From the NCBI RefSeq assembly GCF_031143425.1, contig NC_090440.1:339887844-339951843 (forward strand): a stretch of DNA of 64,000 nucleotides. The letters run 5' to 3'. Under the pieces are notes generated by a model. It was given only the letters and a program-made list of their open reading frames with translations. It had not been told where the DNA came from and ran no database searches. Source of the stretch: Pleurodeles waltl (Eukaryota; Chordata; Amphibia; Caudata; Salamandridae). Both the position numbers and the translations under genes were made by a program. Every line of letters begins with the position of its first letter. Position 1 is the stretch's first letter. Below are positions 46,390 to 56,466 of the stretch, piece after piece.

Positions 46390-47923
46390 ATTCAGGGTGT
46401 CTCATTTCCTGGCAGGGGTCTTGGCATTGTTCTCTGTCTTGTTCCTGGATCTCGGAGACCGATTGCGGGGTGGTTCTCCATCTGCGGGGGTGGGGTGCTG
46501 GTGTCATGGTCCTGTGGCGGTGCCTCCTGTCCACTAGCGCCGGTGGAGGTGGTGGGCTGTTCATCATCCAGGCTAGTGTCAGGGGCCCCTTGTTGTGCCA
46601 CAGTGTCCCTCCTGGTGTTGACAAGGTCCTTCAGCACTCCTACAATGGTGACCAGGGTGGTGTTGATGGACTTGAGTTCCTCCCTGATCCCCAGACAGTG
46701 TTCCTCCTGCAGCCGCTGGGTCTCCTGAAAGTTGGCCAGTACCGTTGCCATCGTCTCCTGGAAATGATGGTACGCTCCCATGATGTTGGAGAGGGCCTCA
46801 TGGAGAGTGGGTCCCCTGGGCCTGTCCTGCCCCTGTCGCACAGCAGTCCTCCCAGTTGCCATGTTTTCCTGTGCCTCTGTCCCCTGAACCATGTGCCCAC
46901 TGCCACTGCACCCCAGGTCCCTGATTTTCTTGAGGTGGTGGGTTTGCCTGGGTTCCCTGTAGTGGTGGACACACTGCGGCTTGACGTGTCCTGGGGACAG
47001 AGGGATGGGCCCGCTGGGTGGGTGCTGTGCTGGTGTTTCCTGAGGGGGGAGGCTCTGTGGTGGCATGTGCCGGTGTCAGGGGAACCGACTGTCCCGAGGT
47101 CCCTGATGGGCCGGGCTGGTCATCTTGATCCAGTTGGACAGAGCTGCTGTCATCACTGTGGGCCTCTTCTATGGGGTGAGTGGACATGTCTGGAACCTCC
47201 TGTCTGGTGACGTTGAGTAGGGGTCCTGCAGGTGTGCAAAGGCATGTTTATTGCATCTGTGTGTGCCATTGTGTGCAATGGGTGGGTGACCCTGTACTCC
47301 AGTGCTTGCATTCTTGTCTAGGACCTTGTGTGATAATTGGTTTGGGGTCTGTGTGGGTATCTGTTGTGGACATGCTTTGGTGATGGGCGTCAATGCTTTG
47401 GTGTTGCATGCAGGGCTTGGTGTTGGGATGGGTGGGTTGTGATAGGGGGACATTTGTGTGGTGTTGGAGTGATGGGGGTGAGGGTGGGGGTATGTGATAG
47501 CATGCAGGTAGGGTGGGGGATGTAATAGTTAAGATTTGCCTTACCAGAGTCCATTCCTCCTGCTACTCCTGCGAGGCCCTAAGGATGCAGTATAGCCAAG
47601 ACTTGCTCCTCCCATGTTGTTAGTTGTGGGGGAGGAGGTGTGGGTCCGCCGCCAGTCCTCTGTACTGCAATCTGGTGTCTGGAGACCACTGAACGCACCT
47701 TCCCCCGTAGGTCGTTCCACCTCTTCCTGATGTCATCCCTAGTTCTTGGATGCTGTCCCACTGCGTTGACCCTGTCGACAATTCTGCGCCATAGCTTCAT
47801 CTTCCTAGCAATGGAGGTGTTCTGCACCTGTGATCCAAATAGCTGTGGCTCTACCCGGACGATTTCCTCCACCATGACCCTGAGCTCCTCCTCAGAGAAC
47901 CTGGGGTGTCGTTAAGGTGCCAT
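46390..47923 (-). pseudogene. Harb-2 Myb-B gene (two exons, broken)
   Basis: Exon 1 could start at the ATG at 47921-47923, which meets a stop three codons later, or at 47875 (MVEEIVRVEPQLFGSQVQ). It carries RKMKLWRRIVDRVNAVGQHP, then TRDDIRKRWNDLRGKVRSVV and TGGGPTPPPPQLTTWEEQ. This is a Myb/SANT-type DNA-binding domain of the kind in NAIF1 and Harbinger Myb-like proteins, with the conserved Trp residues. A TAG interrupts just before the donor (g|gtaagg near 47544). Exon 2 (about 46390-47231) has an acidic N-part (EEAHSDDSSSVQLDQDDQPG), two frameshifts, and then a likely coiled coil (ETQRLQEEHCLGIREELKSI). It ends in a Pro/Thr-rich tail. It is convergent with the nuclease gene. Coiled-coil dimerisation is an inference. 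Confidence 0.8.
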
Positions 47924-47924
47924 G

Positions 47925-48235
47925 ATGTGGTGTGGGTGATGTGTGAGGTGGTGTGTGTTGTGATGTGTGAGGGGATGTGTTTGTGTGTGTTGTCTGAGGT
48001 GTGTGGATGTTTTGTGAGTGATGGTGTTGTGTGCCTGTGGATGCTAGTGTTGTTTCTGGTGGTGTCTCTCTCTGGCCTTCTTTCTCAATTTTGGTAGTAT
48101 GGTTTTGTGGGTGATGTGGGTGTGTGTTTTATATTGGATTGGGTGTGTGGGAGTGGTGTGTGTATGTGTATCAGGTGTGTGTATTTTGATTTGTCCAATG
48201 TGGTTGTGTTTTGTAAATGTGTGTGTATTTTGAGC
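47925..48235 (-). repeat. GT-rich (AC-rich on the minus strand) leader of Myb-B
   Basis: Long stretches of GTGTG, TGTGAGG and related words lie immediately upstream of Myb-B. Harb-3 has an AC-rich stretch in the same place relative to Myb-B (about 48860-49120), so it is an element property. Confidence 0.6.
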
Positions 48236-48508
48236 GCGGCGGTGTGTACCGCCAATGAAAGACCGACTCGTGGATTCGTGGGTCGTGATAGTGTGGGCGT
48301 ATTCCTGTTGGCGTGACGGTGTCGGTTTTGTTATCGCCAGTTTATCACTGACCTTTGGTGTGGCGGACTTGTGTGGGTGTCTTGATTTTGGCGGATTCCG
48401 AGCTGTGGGTCATAATAGCTGTAGCGGATTTCTGCTGCCGCAGCGGTGTGTTGGCGGTCTTCTGCACGGCGGTAAGCGGGATTTACCACCAATGTTGTAA
48501 TGAGGGTC

Positions 48509-48542
48509 TATATCTGGATTATACAGTTATTTTGAACGCTTT
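48509..48542. other. 34-bp host spacer between Harb-2 and Harb-3, with both TSDs
   Basis: It begins with TAT (right duplication of Harb-2) and ends with TTT (left duplication of Harb-3). Confidence 0.7.
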
Positions 48543-48859
48543 GGCCCTCATTACGACATTGGTGGTCTTTTACGAAGACCGTTGTGATGACGGATTCCAA
48601 CAGACCACTGCAGAGGCAGCAATCCACCAGCCACATTATGATACACAACCACAAAACGGACAGAAACCAGCCATAACCACAAATCCTTCAGACCCAATGG
48701 AGGCGAAAACTGTCAGACCCACCACCCTCCCTGCTACTCAAGTAACACACCGCCCTCCAAATAATGAACCACAAATCACCTCAGCGGTCACTCAACGGTG
48801 GTTACCCATTGGTTGTGCGGACCACCTCGGTCGAATTGGCCAATCCACACCAACAGAAG

Positions 48860-49120
48860 GCAACATTGGCCAGATTGAAAAGCCCACACCTGACACATAT
48901 ACACACACCGTACACACCCACCAACGGCACTATAAAACACACCCCCTCATAACCCACAAGTCTTTGCAAACGCAAAAACCTACCTACACGTTGCCAGCCC
49001 AAACATTTACAGAACTGCACACACAAACCACAACCACCAACACTCCCGTCACGCATCACATACCACACACCATAGCTGAACACCTGACACCCTCTGCACA
49101 ACACACACACTACACAATAG
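48860..49120 (+). repeat. AC-rich leader upstream of Myb-B
   Basis: Dense CACA, ACAC and CCAAC words on the plus strand directly precede Myb-B. This mirrors the GT-rich tract at 47925-48235 in Harb-2. Confidence 0.6.
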
Positions 49121-49140
49121 GCATGCCCCCACAAAAGATG

Positions 49141-50635
49141 AAGAGTTGCAGGTGATGGTGGAAGAAATTGTCAGGGTAGAGCTAGAGCTGTTTGGTGCAC
49201 AGGTCCAGCAAATATCCATTCCCAGGAAGATGGAGCTATGGTAGAGGATCGTGGACAAGGTGAACTCCGTGGGAACCTGTCCATGCACAAGGGACAACAA
49301 TCGAAAGAGATGGAATGAACTACAAGGGAAGGTGTGTGCAATGGTCTCCAGGCACCACATTGACATTGTGAAGACTGGAGGAGGACCTCCACCCCCCCCC
49401 CCACAGTTGACAGCATAGGAGGAGAAAGTTCTGTCTATCCTGCATCCAGAGGGCCTCACTGGAATCACTGGAGGGATGAACACTGGTAACTCACCATTAA
49501 GACCCCACCATCACTGATACCTGCATGGCATGTCACCCCCTCACCCTGATTCCCTTCACCCCACTCCATCCCATACAGAGAACCACCTCCATAACCACCA
49601 TCAACTGTGTACCTCTGCTTTCCCTACCCACTGCAAGCACACCCCTCCCAGCTCTTCATGCACACACAACAGTAACACATGTGCAGCATGTAGCACTATC
49701 AATCCCACAATCCATCACCATACACTAACTAAAGGTGGAAACACAACTCCCATCCTATAGGGAAAGCCAGAAATGCTGAATATGTAACTGACAATGACTG
49801 TAACAATTATTTTACATGTCCACAGGTACCCCAGCCAATGTCAGCGAAAACCATGTGCCACAGCAACACAGTCCTCCACCAGAGGAAGCCCTCAGTAATG
49901 ACAGAGACTCTGAATGTCTCGATCTGGATGACCTCCCTGGAGCACTTGTCAGTTGGGTACCACTGCCAGATCAGGACCCCCCTGATCTGACTCCAAGACC
50001 AGAGCAGCTACCCAACGTCTCCAAACCTCTGTCCCCAGGACATATCGATTAACAGTGTGCCCACCTGTACAGGGACCGAGTCGATACCAGTCAGGCAAGA
50101 CGATGAAGGTCCTGGTGTAAGTGGGAGTGGGCACACAGTTCAGGGGACACAGGCACAGGGGGCCAGGGCCAGTGGGAGGTTACATATGCACCAAGGAGAG
50201 GCCCAACTCAGGGAACTGACTGCCCAGGAGGCACTCCCATATGTCCTGGGACCCTACCAGAAATCCCAGGACAGGATGGGCCAGGTGATTACCATCTTGC
50301 AGGAGAACAAGCGGCTGATGGGGGAACACCACCAGGAGGTCATGCAGCAGTTGCAGGGCTTAAATGTCTACATGGCATCCATTGTAGGGTTGCTTGGTGA
50401 CATGGCCAACATAATGCGTGAGTACACCACACACCAGCAGGCCCCTTCGACTAGCCAGTGTACTCAGCAGGCTTCAACATCTGCTGCAGCTAGTGGACAG
50501 GAGGTCCTGCCACAAGATTCACAGGCCTCCAGCACCCTTCCCTCTGAAGCAGGAGAACCACCCCACAAACGTTCCATGCGACCCAGACAGACATCTGAGA
50601 CTGTAGCCAAGACCCAAACCACTGCCAGGAAATGA
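49141..50635 (+). pseudogene. Harb-3 Myb-B gene (two exons; C-terminal exon largely open)
   Basis: Exon 1 (about 49141-49487) reads MVEEIVRVELELFGAQVQ, ISIPRKMELW, a TAG, then RIVDKVNSVGTCPC, RKRWNELQGKVCAMVSRH and TGGGPPPPPPQL, with a second TAG near the end. It matches Harb-2 Myb-B closely over the Myb/SANT domain. The donor is g|gtaact. Exon 2 starts after 'tgtccacag' (about 49827), has an acidic N-part, and breaks frame once near 50052. It is then open for 192 codons (50057-50635) through DRMGQVITILQENKRLMGEH, HQEVMQQLQGLNVYMASI and a Ser/Thr/Gln-rich tail. The Met-free region from the coiled coil on could still be made only if translated from an internal start. AATAAA follows at 50812. 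This is the best preserved Myb-B C-terminus in the window. Confidence 0.8.
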
Positions 50636-50811
50636 GCCCCTCCTGAATGTCTCCCTTGTGGGACACTTTGATCACTTTGGAATGCCATTGCTCCTTTTCT
50701 TATGGCCCCATGAATACTGGACCTGTCCTACAAACAAACTGGGCCACTACACTGAAGATGTTGTCTAGCATCACCCCGTTCTAGTCCACTATCCTTCCTT
50801 TTTGTCACTTC

Positions 50812-50817
50812 AATAAA
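50812..50817 (+). promoter_or_regulatory. Polyadenylation signal after Harb-3 Myb-B
   Basis: AATAAA lies about 180 bp after the Myb-B stop, in 'cacttcaataaacacccttg'. A similar signal follows Myb-B in Harb-1 near 21660. Confidence 0.55.
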
Positions 50818-51559
50818 CACCCTTGAACACAAATGAAGTATCTGTGCTTTATTTACAACAAAATGCAATGTCTTGACCTGTATAATCCTGTGCAAATGTC
50901 ATATAAAGTGTGAATTCATCCTTCAAATGTGTGAAAGCAGTCTATAGTCATCACATTAGTTATCAGGTATGACCACACCAACATCTGCAAAAAGGGAAAT
51001 CATTAGTGACAGTCAATTGAGAAGTAAAGGTATTAGAGCAACATTAGCCCTTGTTACATAACAGCCTACATTCAGCTGGTCACTTCTACTCAGCAATTGA
51101 CTCCGAGCACCCTTGGTGAGTAGTAACAACTCATTTCAGGCGTTCAAACAAGATGCCACAGTATGAGCTATTCCATGTTGTCAGCATGCCAATCCCTCCT
51201 CTGGACCAACTAGTCTGGGCAACACTGTCAGGGAAATAGAAGTCACAAATCGGTTGTGTAAGCACATTGTAAGGTACAAGACATTCCTAGCAACATATGC
51301 TAAGTACTGTATGGGATGAGGACACAGTTTGCAGTGGCTGTGTATTTGAGAAAGCTAAGCTCCTGACACATTGCATGGGCAGACTAAGCTTGTACAACGT
51401 CACCATAACACTGTCAAGACTGACCACAGATGGAACAGTGTCAACTCACATAATGCACACATTTTTGCTTGGCACAACACAGCAGCCACACAGCACTTAA
51501 CTGTAATGGAGGTATGAACAGATCTCCAGTCTTAACTGTGTGTCATTGGAAGTACTGGT

Positions 51560-52580
51560 ATATCAGATGTGTCTTGTTGTCCACATCCTCCTCCTCCTCC
51601 TCATCACTGTCAACCGTGTGCTCTGCTGCCACACGTGCATTGTATTTCCCCTCCACCTGCAGGAATTGCACATGGCATCTGAGGGCCAAATTTGGCATCA
51701 TGTAGCAAGCCACCACTATATTTTTCAGACCTTACTGGGGACTAAGAGTAGGGGTCCACCACATACATGGAAACACCGGAACGTGGCTTTCAATAGCCCA
51801 AACGTCCTCTCAGTAACCCTTCTGGTCTGACCATGTGCTTCATTGTACTGATTCAATGTTCCTGCCCTAGGATTCCTCTCTGGTGTCAACAACCAGAATA
51901 GGTGTGGGAAGCCAGAGTCACCTGGAAGTAGTGAGAGACACACATTACTCATGTACAATGGCACAGAGGACAACTACAAGTGACATACAGTGACTTATAT
52001 TGTGTGAAAACTCAAGATCACCTATGAGCCACACTCTCTCCCTCTGTAGTAGTGCCATCACCTGTGGGATGCTGCTATTCCTCAATATGTAGGCATCATG
52101 CACAGATCCAGGGAACTTGGCAGTAATGACAGATATATTGATCTGCAAGGCACACCATCTGGACTTATATTGAGTGGTAACTCTTCCTATTCCTGTAGAC
52201 CTGCTCATTTGTCCTGGGAGGGACCAAGGGAATATGGGTCCTGTCAATGGCCCCAATCACTTGTGGCATGTGTCCCATGGTGTAGAATGCAGCCTTCACA
52301 GTGGATAAATCTTCACTCTGGGGGAATGCAGGTCATGTGTCTCATCAAATCAGCCAAAACTCCAGTCACCTGGAAAGAATAATTTGCCAGGAAGTGGAGC
52401 ACTGTCAGGGTCTGTACTGCCGGGGGAACAGCTCTAGTGCTACGAATAGCACAAATCAGATCTGGCTCGAATTGTTGACACAGTTCAGTGATTGTGGCCC
52501 TGTCCAGACGATAGGTCATAATAATGTGCTGTTCCTCCAGTGTAGCCTAGTCGACTAGGGGTCTGTACACGGGTGCTTGC
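51560..52580 (-). pseudogene. Harb-3 HARBI1-like DDE nuclease (two exons, broken)
   Basis: Exon 1 reads from high to low: MTYRLDRATITELCQQFEPD, LHFLANYSFQVTGV, then a deletion where Harb-2 has SGMSQPMF. After frame changes comes ITAKFPGSVHDAYILRNSSI with the second catalytic Asp, and RVWLIGDLE at the exon end near 52020. Exon 2 (about 51560-51925) starts GDSGFPHLFWLLTPERN and keeps RRVTERTFGLLKATFRCF with the third acidic residue. It then decays into stops before an acidic tail. The gene lies between the two Myb-like genes and points toward Myb-B. It is not functional. Confidence 0.8.
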
Positions 52581-53281
52581 CTCCTCCTCCTCCTCCACAG
52601 TGGTTGGTATCTAAGTAAACCACACATCAGAAGTGTTTATCTACAGGGAGGTTGGACATACAATATCACATTACACAGAGCACTCACATCCAATATACTC
52701 AAACAATGATTGTAATTTGCACTGGTGTCCTCTACATGCAAACGGACTTCCTCAAAAACTAGCAATACTGTTCATTAGCCATTGTGTCAAAAAGATGTAG
52801 TCGGAGTCGTGTGTCGTGATTAGTAGTATCCCATTTGAAATGTACTGTCAACTACTCATCTTCATGCAGTGTACTAGTATGAGATCTAATTTGAATGCCA
52901 GAGTCCACAAACCAACCAAAGTATGTAGTGGACTGTAATTGCCTTGGTGTCTACCATTGGTACCTATGACGTACATTAAATTGACTGCCATGAGTGCCAG
53001 CACTAGAAACTGGCAACCGCCTATACTGTATGCAGGGACAGGTGGAAGTGACCTCACTCTGCCGGCATTTGGCTTCATAGCGGAAGGTGGTCTGCACCGC
53101 CGTGCAACTCCTCATTGGTTAACAAGGAAGTCTATGGAGCACAGGAACCAATGATGATCACCGCTGGCGGTGACGGAGTTCACTGACGCGGACGTGACCG
53201 CCATTTTCTCTATCCCATGACTCTCACCACATTAACATCTCCAATTGCGTGTGCTGCTGTGTCTTGTGTCTGGAAGTCGCG

Positions 53282-55640
53282 ATGGCCTGTGCTACAGGGG
53301 ATAGGTCCCCAGCCTTCCCATCGGAGGAACTGGAGAAGCTGGTGGATGGGGTCGTGCCCTTGTATGGACAGTTGTATGGGCCTCCAGAACAACAGGTGGG
53401 GCCCTTTTGTATACTTTGTATGGAACCTGGATGTTTGTAGAACCATATGTCTGCTGGCAGTGTGTTATTTGTGGAGTGTATTTTTGCTGCATGCAATGTA
53501 TACATAGAGGTACGAGTAATGTGTGAGGTCAATGTGGGATCTATGCAGTATGTAAGCCATTGCTGTAACAGAATGTTGTGTTGAGTTCATGGTGTTCTTT
53601 CCTCTGTGTTCCCTATGCAGGTCAGCGACCATCAGAAAAAAGGTTATGGTGTGCCATCACCAAGGACGTGCGGACCCTGGGGGTCCATATCCGGTGCAGC
53701 ACCCACTGCAGAAAGAAGTGGGAGGACCTGCGATGCTGGACCCGGAAGACGGCAGAGGCCAAGCTAGGGACAATCTTCCCAACGAGGGAGGGGTTGCCGT
53801 CGGACCCTGACCGCCCTAAAGGCCCGCATACTGGCGATGGCCAATCCTGAGTTGGATGAGCGCTTGAGGGCAGCACAGCAGCCACAAGGAGGTGAGTACA
53901 CACTGTGTGGTATTCTTTCTTGATACCTGCCATGTTGTATGGGTCCAAGGTTCGAGTCAGTGAATGGTCCAATGTGCCCATTCAGCTACCCTTGTAGAGT
54001 CGTGCATAGCAATGAAGAGTGGTATGTACATTTGGTATTGGCAAGTAGCTGGCATACCATGGCAGACATGGCTTAGTCAGTCCCAATAGGTGTGCAGATG
54101 GTAGTGTCTGTGTTAATTTCTGCTGTAGTTCCCAGGCAATGGTTTGGTATTGTGGTCCATACTGCACAGTGTTAGTCCCAGTGAGTCCTTGTGATATGTG
54201 TGCCATATGTGCTGTTGTTCCTGAAATTGACTTTGTGCTCCCTTTCTTTGTCCTCCACCCTCCCTCCTTTTGTCATCTTACCCTTGTGTGCATCAGCATC
54301 ATCTGGCAAAGGAGCAGCGAGTGGGGGAGATGCAGTCCAGGGACCCAGGAGGCAGAGAGCACTGACACTGAGGGGACCAGTGTGTTGGAGGGTGAGAGGA
54401 GCATCACAGGGGACAAAGGAGATGATACTACTCACTCTGACTCCTCCTTTGATGGAAGCTCCCTGGTTGTGGCGGATCCCTCTAAGACCAGCCCAGCTAC
54501 TTCATCTTCCACCACCCCATACCAGCACCACCTATCAGTAGCCCCCATCAAGTTGCCCGTGCCCGCTCTCCCGGGTGGGTGGGCATCTCCTTCACTCCAG
54601 GCACCTCAGGCCCTCCCCCAGTTAGCGGTGCTGCCCTCACTGAAGAATCTACTGACTGTCTGAGATCCATCTCTGTAGGGCAATCAACCATACTGAATGT
54701 CATCCAGGGGCTGGCATCCCAGATGCAGCACAATGCAATGTCTACCTGTAGGACAACCAGAGTGGCTTGGCTGCCCTACAGAGATCATTTCAGGCTCTGG
54801 CCTTCTCTTTGACGGCAGCCAGTGACCCTGGTTCTTCCGTTCTTCCTCCAACTACCTGTTCCCAGACCCAAAGCCCTCACCCCCCATCCCAAGCACACAA
54901 TCAGACCAGGAGGCACCCAAGTCATAAGACAGGCCTCACACAGACAAGCACAGGCACCAGAGATCACACCACAGGCATACACACAGCCAACATACAGAAG
55001 CGTACACAATAGCCACTTCCTCCACTGTCTCCCCTCCTCCTTCTCCCTCACAGTCACATCAGCACTCACAACTGCAAGCACTGCATCAGCAGTCCAAGAT
55101 CCACCCACCTGTATTGCCTTTCCCATAGTCACCACAACAGCAGACATGCAGACTCACAACCCATTCACCACATGCACAGTCACCACCACAAACATCACTA
55201 CCACATGCAGCAAAACCAATTCACTTTCAAACACCACCTAAACATACTTGCAAACAACCTGTTTGTCCTCTCCCTCCCTGTCTGCCCAACCCTCTCCCAA
55301 AACACATCAACGGTCCCACTCAGACACTCAAAAGCCATCCACCTCACACATGCACACTGTACTTGCACCTGCAATCCAGTCCAGCACACCTACACCTCCT
55401 ACAACCCCTCCTTTTACCTCCACTCCCAAACCTGCTTCCACAACCCACCTCATTGTATAAAAAAAACAGTTCATTGCCTTCCTTGACCTCTCCCCTCCTC
55501 CTTCTCCGCCCCATCCTGTCCGGAAAGGGAAGGTCCCGCTCCCCCAGCCCAGTGCCTCCAGCTCCCAGTCCTCTCATGTCCCTCCCTCTGCAGCAAAACC
55601 TCCACTAAGGGGCACAAGCCCACTCCTCCTCCCCTAAACA
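53282..55640 (+). pseudogene. Harb-3 Myb-A gene (three exons, broken)
   Basis: Exon 1 (53282-53395, 114 bp, the same length as in Harb-2) reads MACATGDRSPAFPSEELEKL and VDGVVPLYGQLYGPPEQQ, with donor cag|gtgggg. Exon 2 (53621-53891) follows 'ccctatgcag' and, after a -1 shift in an A run near 53640, carries RLWCAITKDVRTLGVHI, STHCRKKWEDLRCWTRKTAE and, in another frame, TALKARILAMANPELDERL. These are the Myb/SANT-like helices with conserved Trp. Its donor is g|gtgagta. Exon 3 begins after 'tgtgtgcatcag' (about 54293) with an acidic, low-complexity region and frameshifts. It holds MGISFTPGTSGPPPVSGAAL and CLRSISVGQSTILNVIQG, then a long Pro/Thr/Ser-rich stretch to about 55640. It is divergent from the nuclease. 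By family it is the DNA-binding partner of the transposase. Confidence 0.8.
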
Positions 55641-56466
55641 AAAGAGCAAAGGCCCACCCCCTCCCAAACCCAAACTCAAGGACCCTCTCCCAAGAAAAAG
55701 CCCCTCCTCAGCCCCCACCCCCTGAGGTGCCTGCCTTCCATCATGATGTCCCTGCCCAATGGAGTGACTTGGCTGTCAGTAGTCAAGTTAGGCCTTGTAC
55801 ATTGCCCTGTGAGTTCTTCTGAACATTGGACTGGCCAATGGCCCTTTGTAGATAATTGCCTCATTTGTTGTGGGTGCAGGTTCACCAAAATACAGAGGTT
55901 GGACCAAAGGTATGTGTTCTAGCTTTCCTTACTTCTGCCTTATGTTGTTGTAGGATTTCTCCGCAGATTGTTCTTGTGTGTGGCCTGTGTGTATGGTATG
56001 TGTTATGCGTGTGGGTGTTTTACTCTCCCGTCCCCCCCTTGTGTGCTAGGTGGCTGTACTCACTGTTTTCATCGGCGTTGTTGCTCTTGGGCTGCCATCA
56101 CATGGTACAGCATAGGCAGGACTTCAAGTTCGGGTTCCATGGCAGCCGCCTCTGTGTCCCTGGAGGTGAGTGTCTCCTATTAAATGATTAATTTCCGCTA
56201 GGCTTTTCATGGCGGTGGTCTCACCCCAGAAATCCTGTTAGTCTGCTATGTCATAATATGGTGGGCGGGAAATGGTGTTCTGCCAGCCAAAAGATGTCAA
56301 CCGCTGTGGTCGGACCGCACTGACAGTTCAGTTGGTACTTTGGCTGTCTATGGGAGGGATCACCACCATGGTCATTATTTGGCGGTCTTCACTGCCAGCC
56401 TGAAGCCTGTACAACCGCCTTCGCTGGTGTGGCGGTCAGCTGACCACTAATGTCATAATGAGGGCC

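Larger units (their letters stand above)
40125..48508 (+). mobile_element. Harb-2: three-gene PIF/Harbinger with both ends (8384 bp)
   Basis: Left terminus ggccctcattacaaccctgg, right terminus 'ccaccaatgttgtaatgagggtc' (reverse-complementary over the outer ~15 bp with one mismatch), and TAT duplicated at both sides. Gene order from the left: Myb-A (-), HARBI1-like nuclease (+), Myb-B (-). A 64-72 bp tandem array lies near the left end and GT-rich sequence near the right. A SINE-like sequence is inserted between Myb-A and the nuclease. Orientation is given by the nuclease. It lies inside an L1 remnant, 34 bp from Harb-3. Confidence 0.9.
48543..56466 (-). mobile_element. Harb-3: three-gene PIF/Harbinger with both ends (7924 bp)
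   Basis: Left terminus ggccctcattacgacattgg, right terminus 'actaatgtcataatgagggcc', and TTT duplicated at 48540-48542 and 56467-56469. Gene order from the left: Myb-B (+), nuclease (-), Myb-A (+), the mirror image of Harb-2. It lacks the subterminal minisatellite of Harb-2 and Harb-4. Orientation is given by the nuclease. Confidence 0.9.

Noticed and set aside
46470..47210. 246-codon open frame on the plus strand
   Set aside because: It is antisense to Myb-B exon 2 of Harb-2, whose homologues in Harb-1 and Harb-3 support the minus-strand reading.
48355..49155. 266-codon open frame on the plus strand
   Set aside because: It crosses the right end of Harb-2, the 34-bp spacer and the left AC-rich leader of Harb-3. 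Its Thr/His/Pro-rich content reflects base composition.
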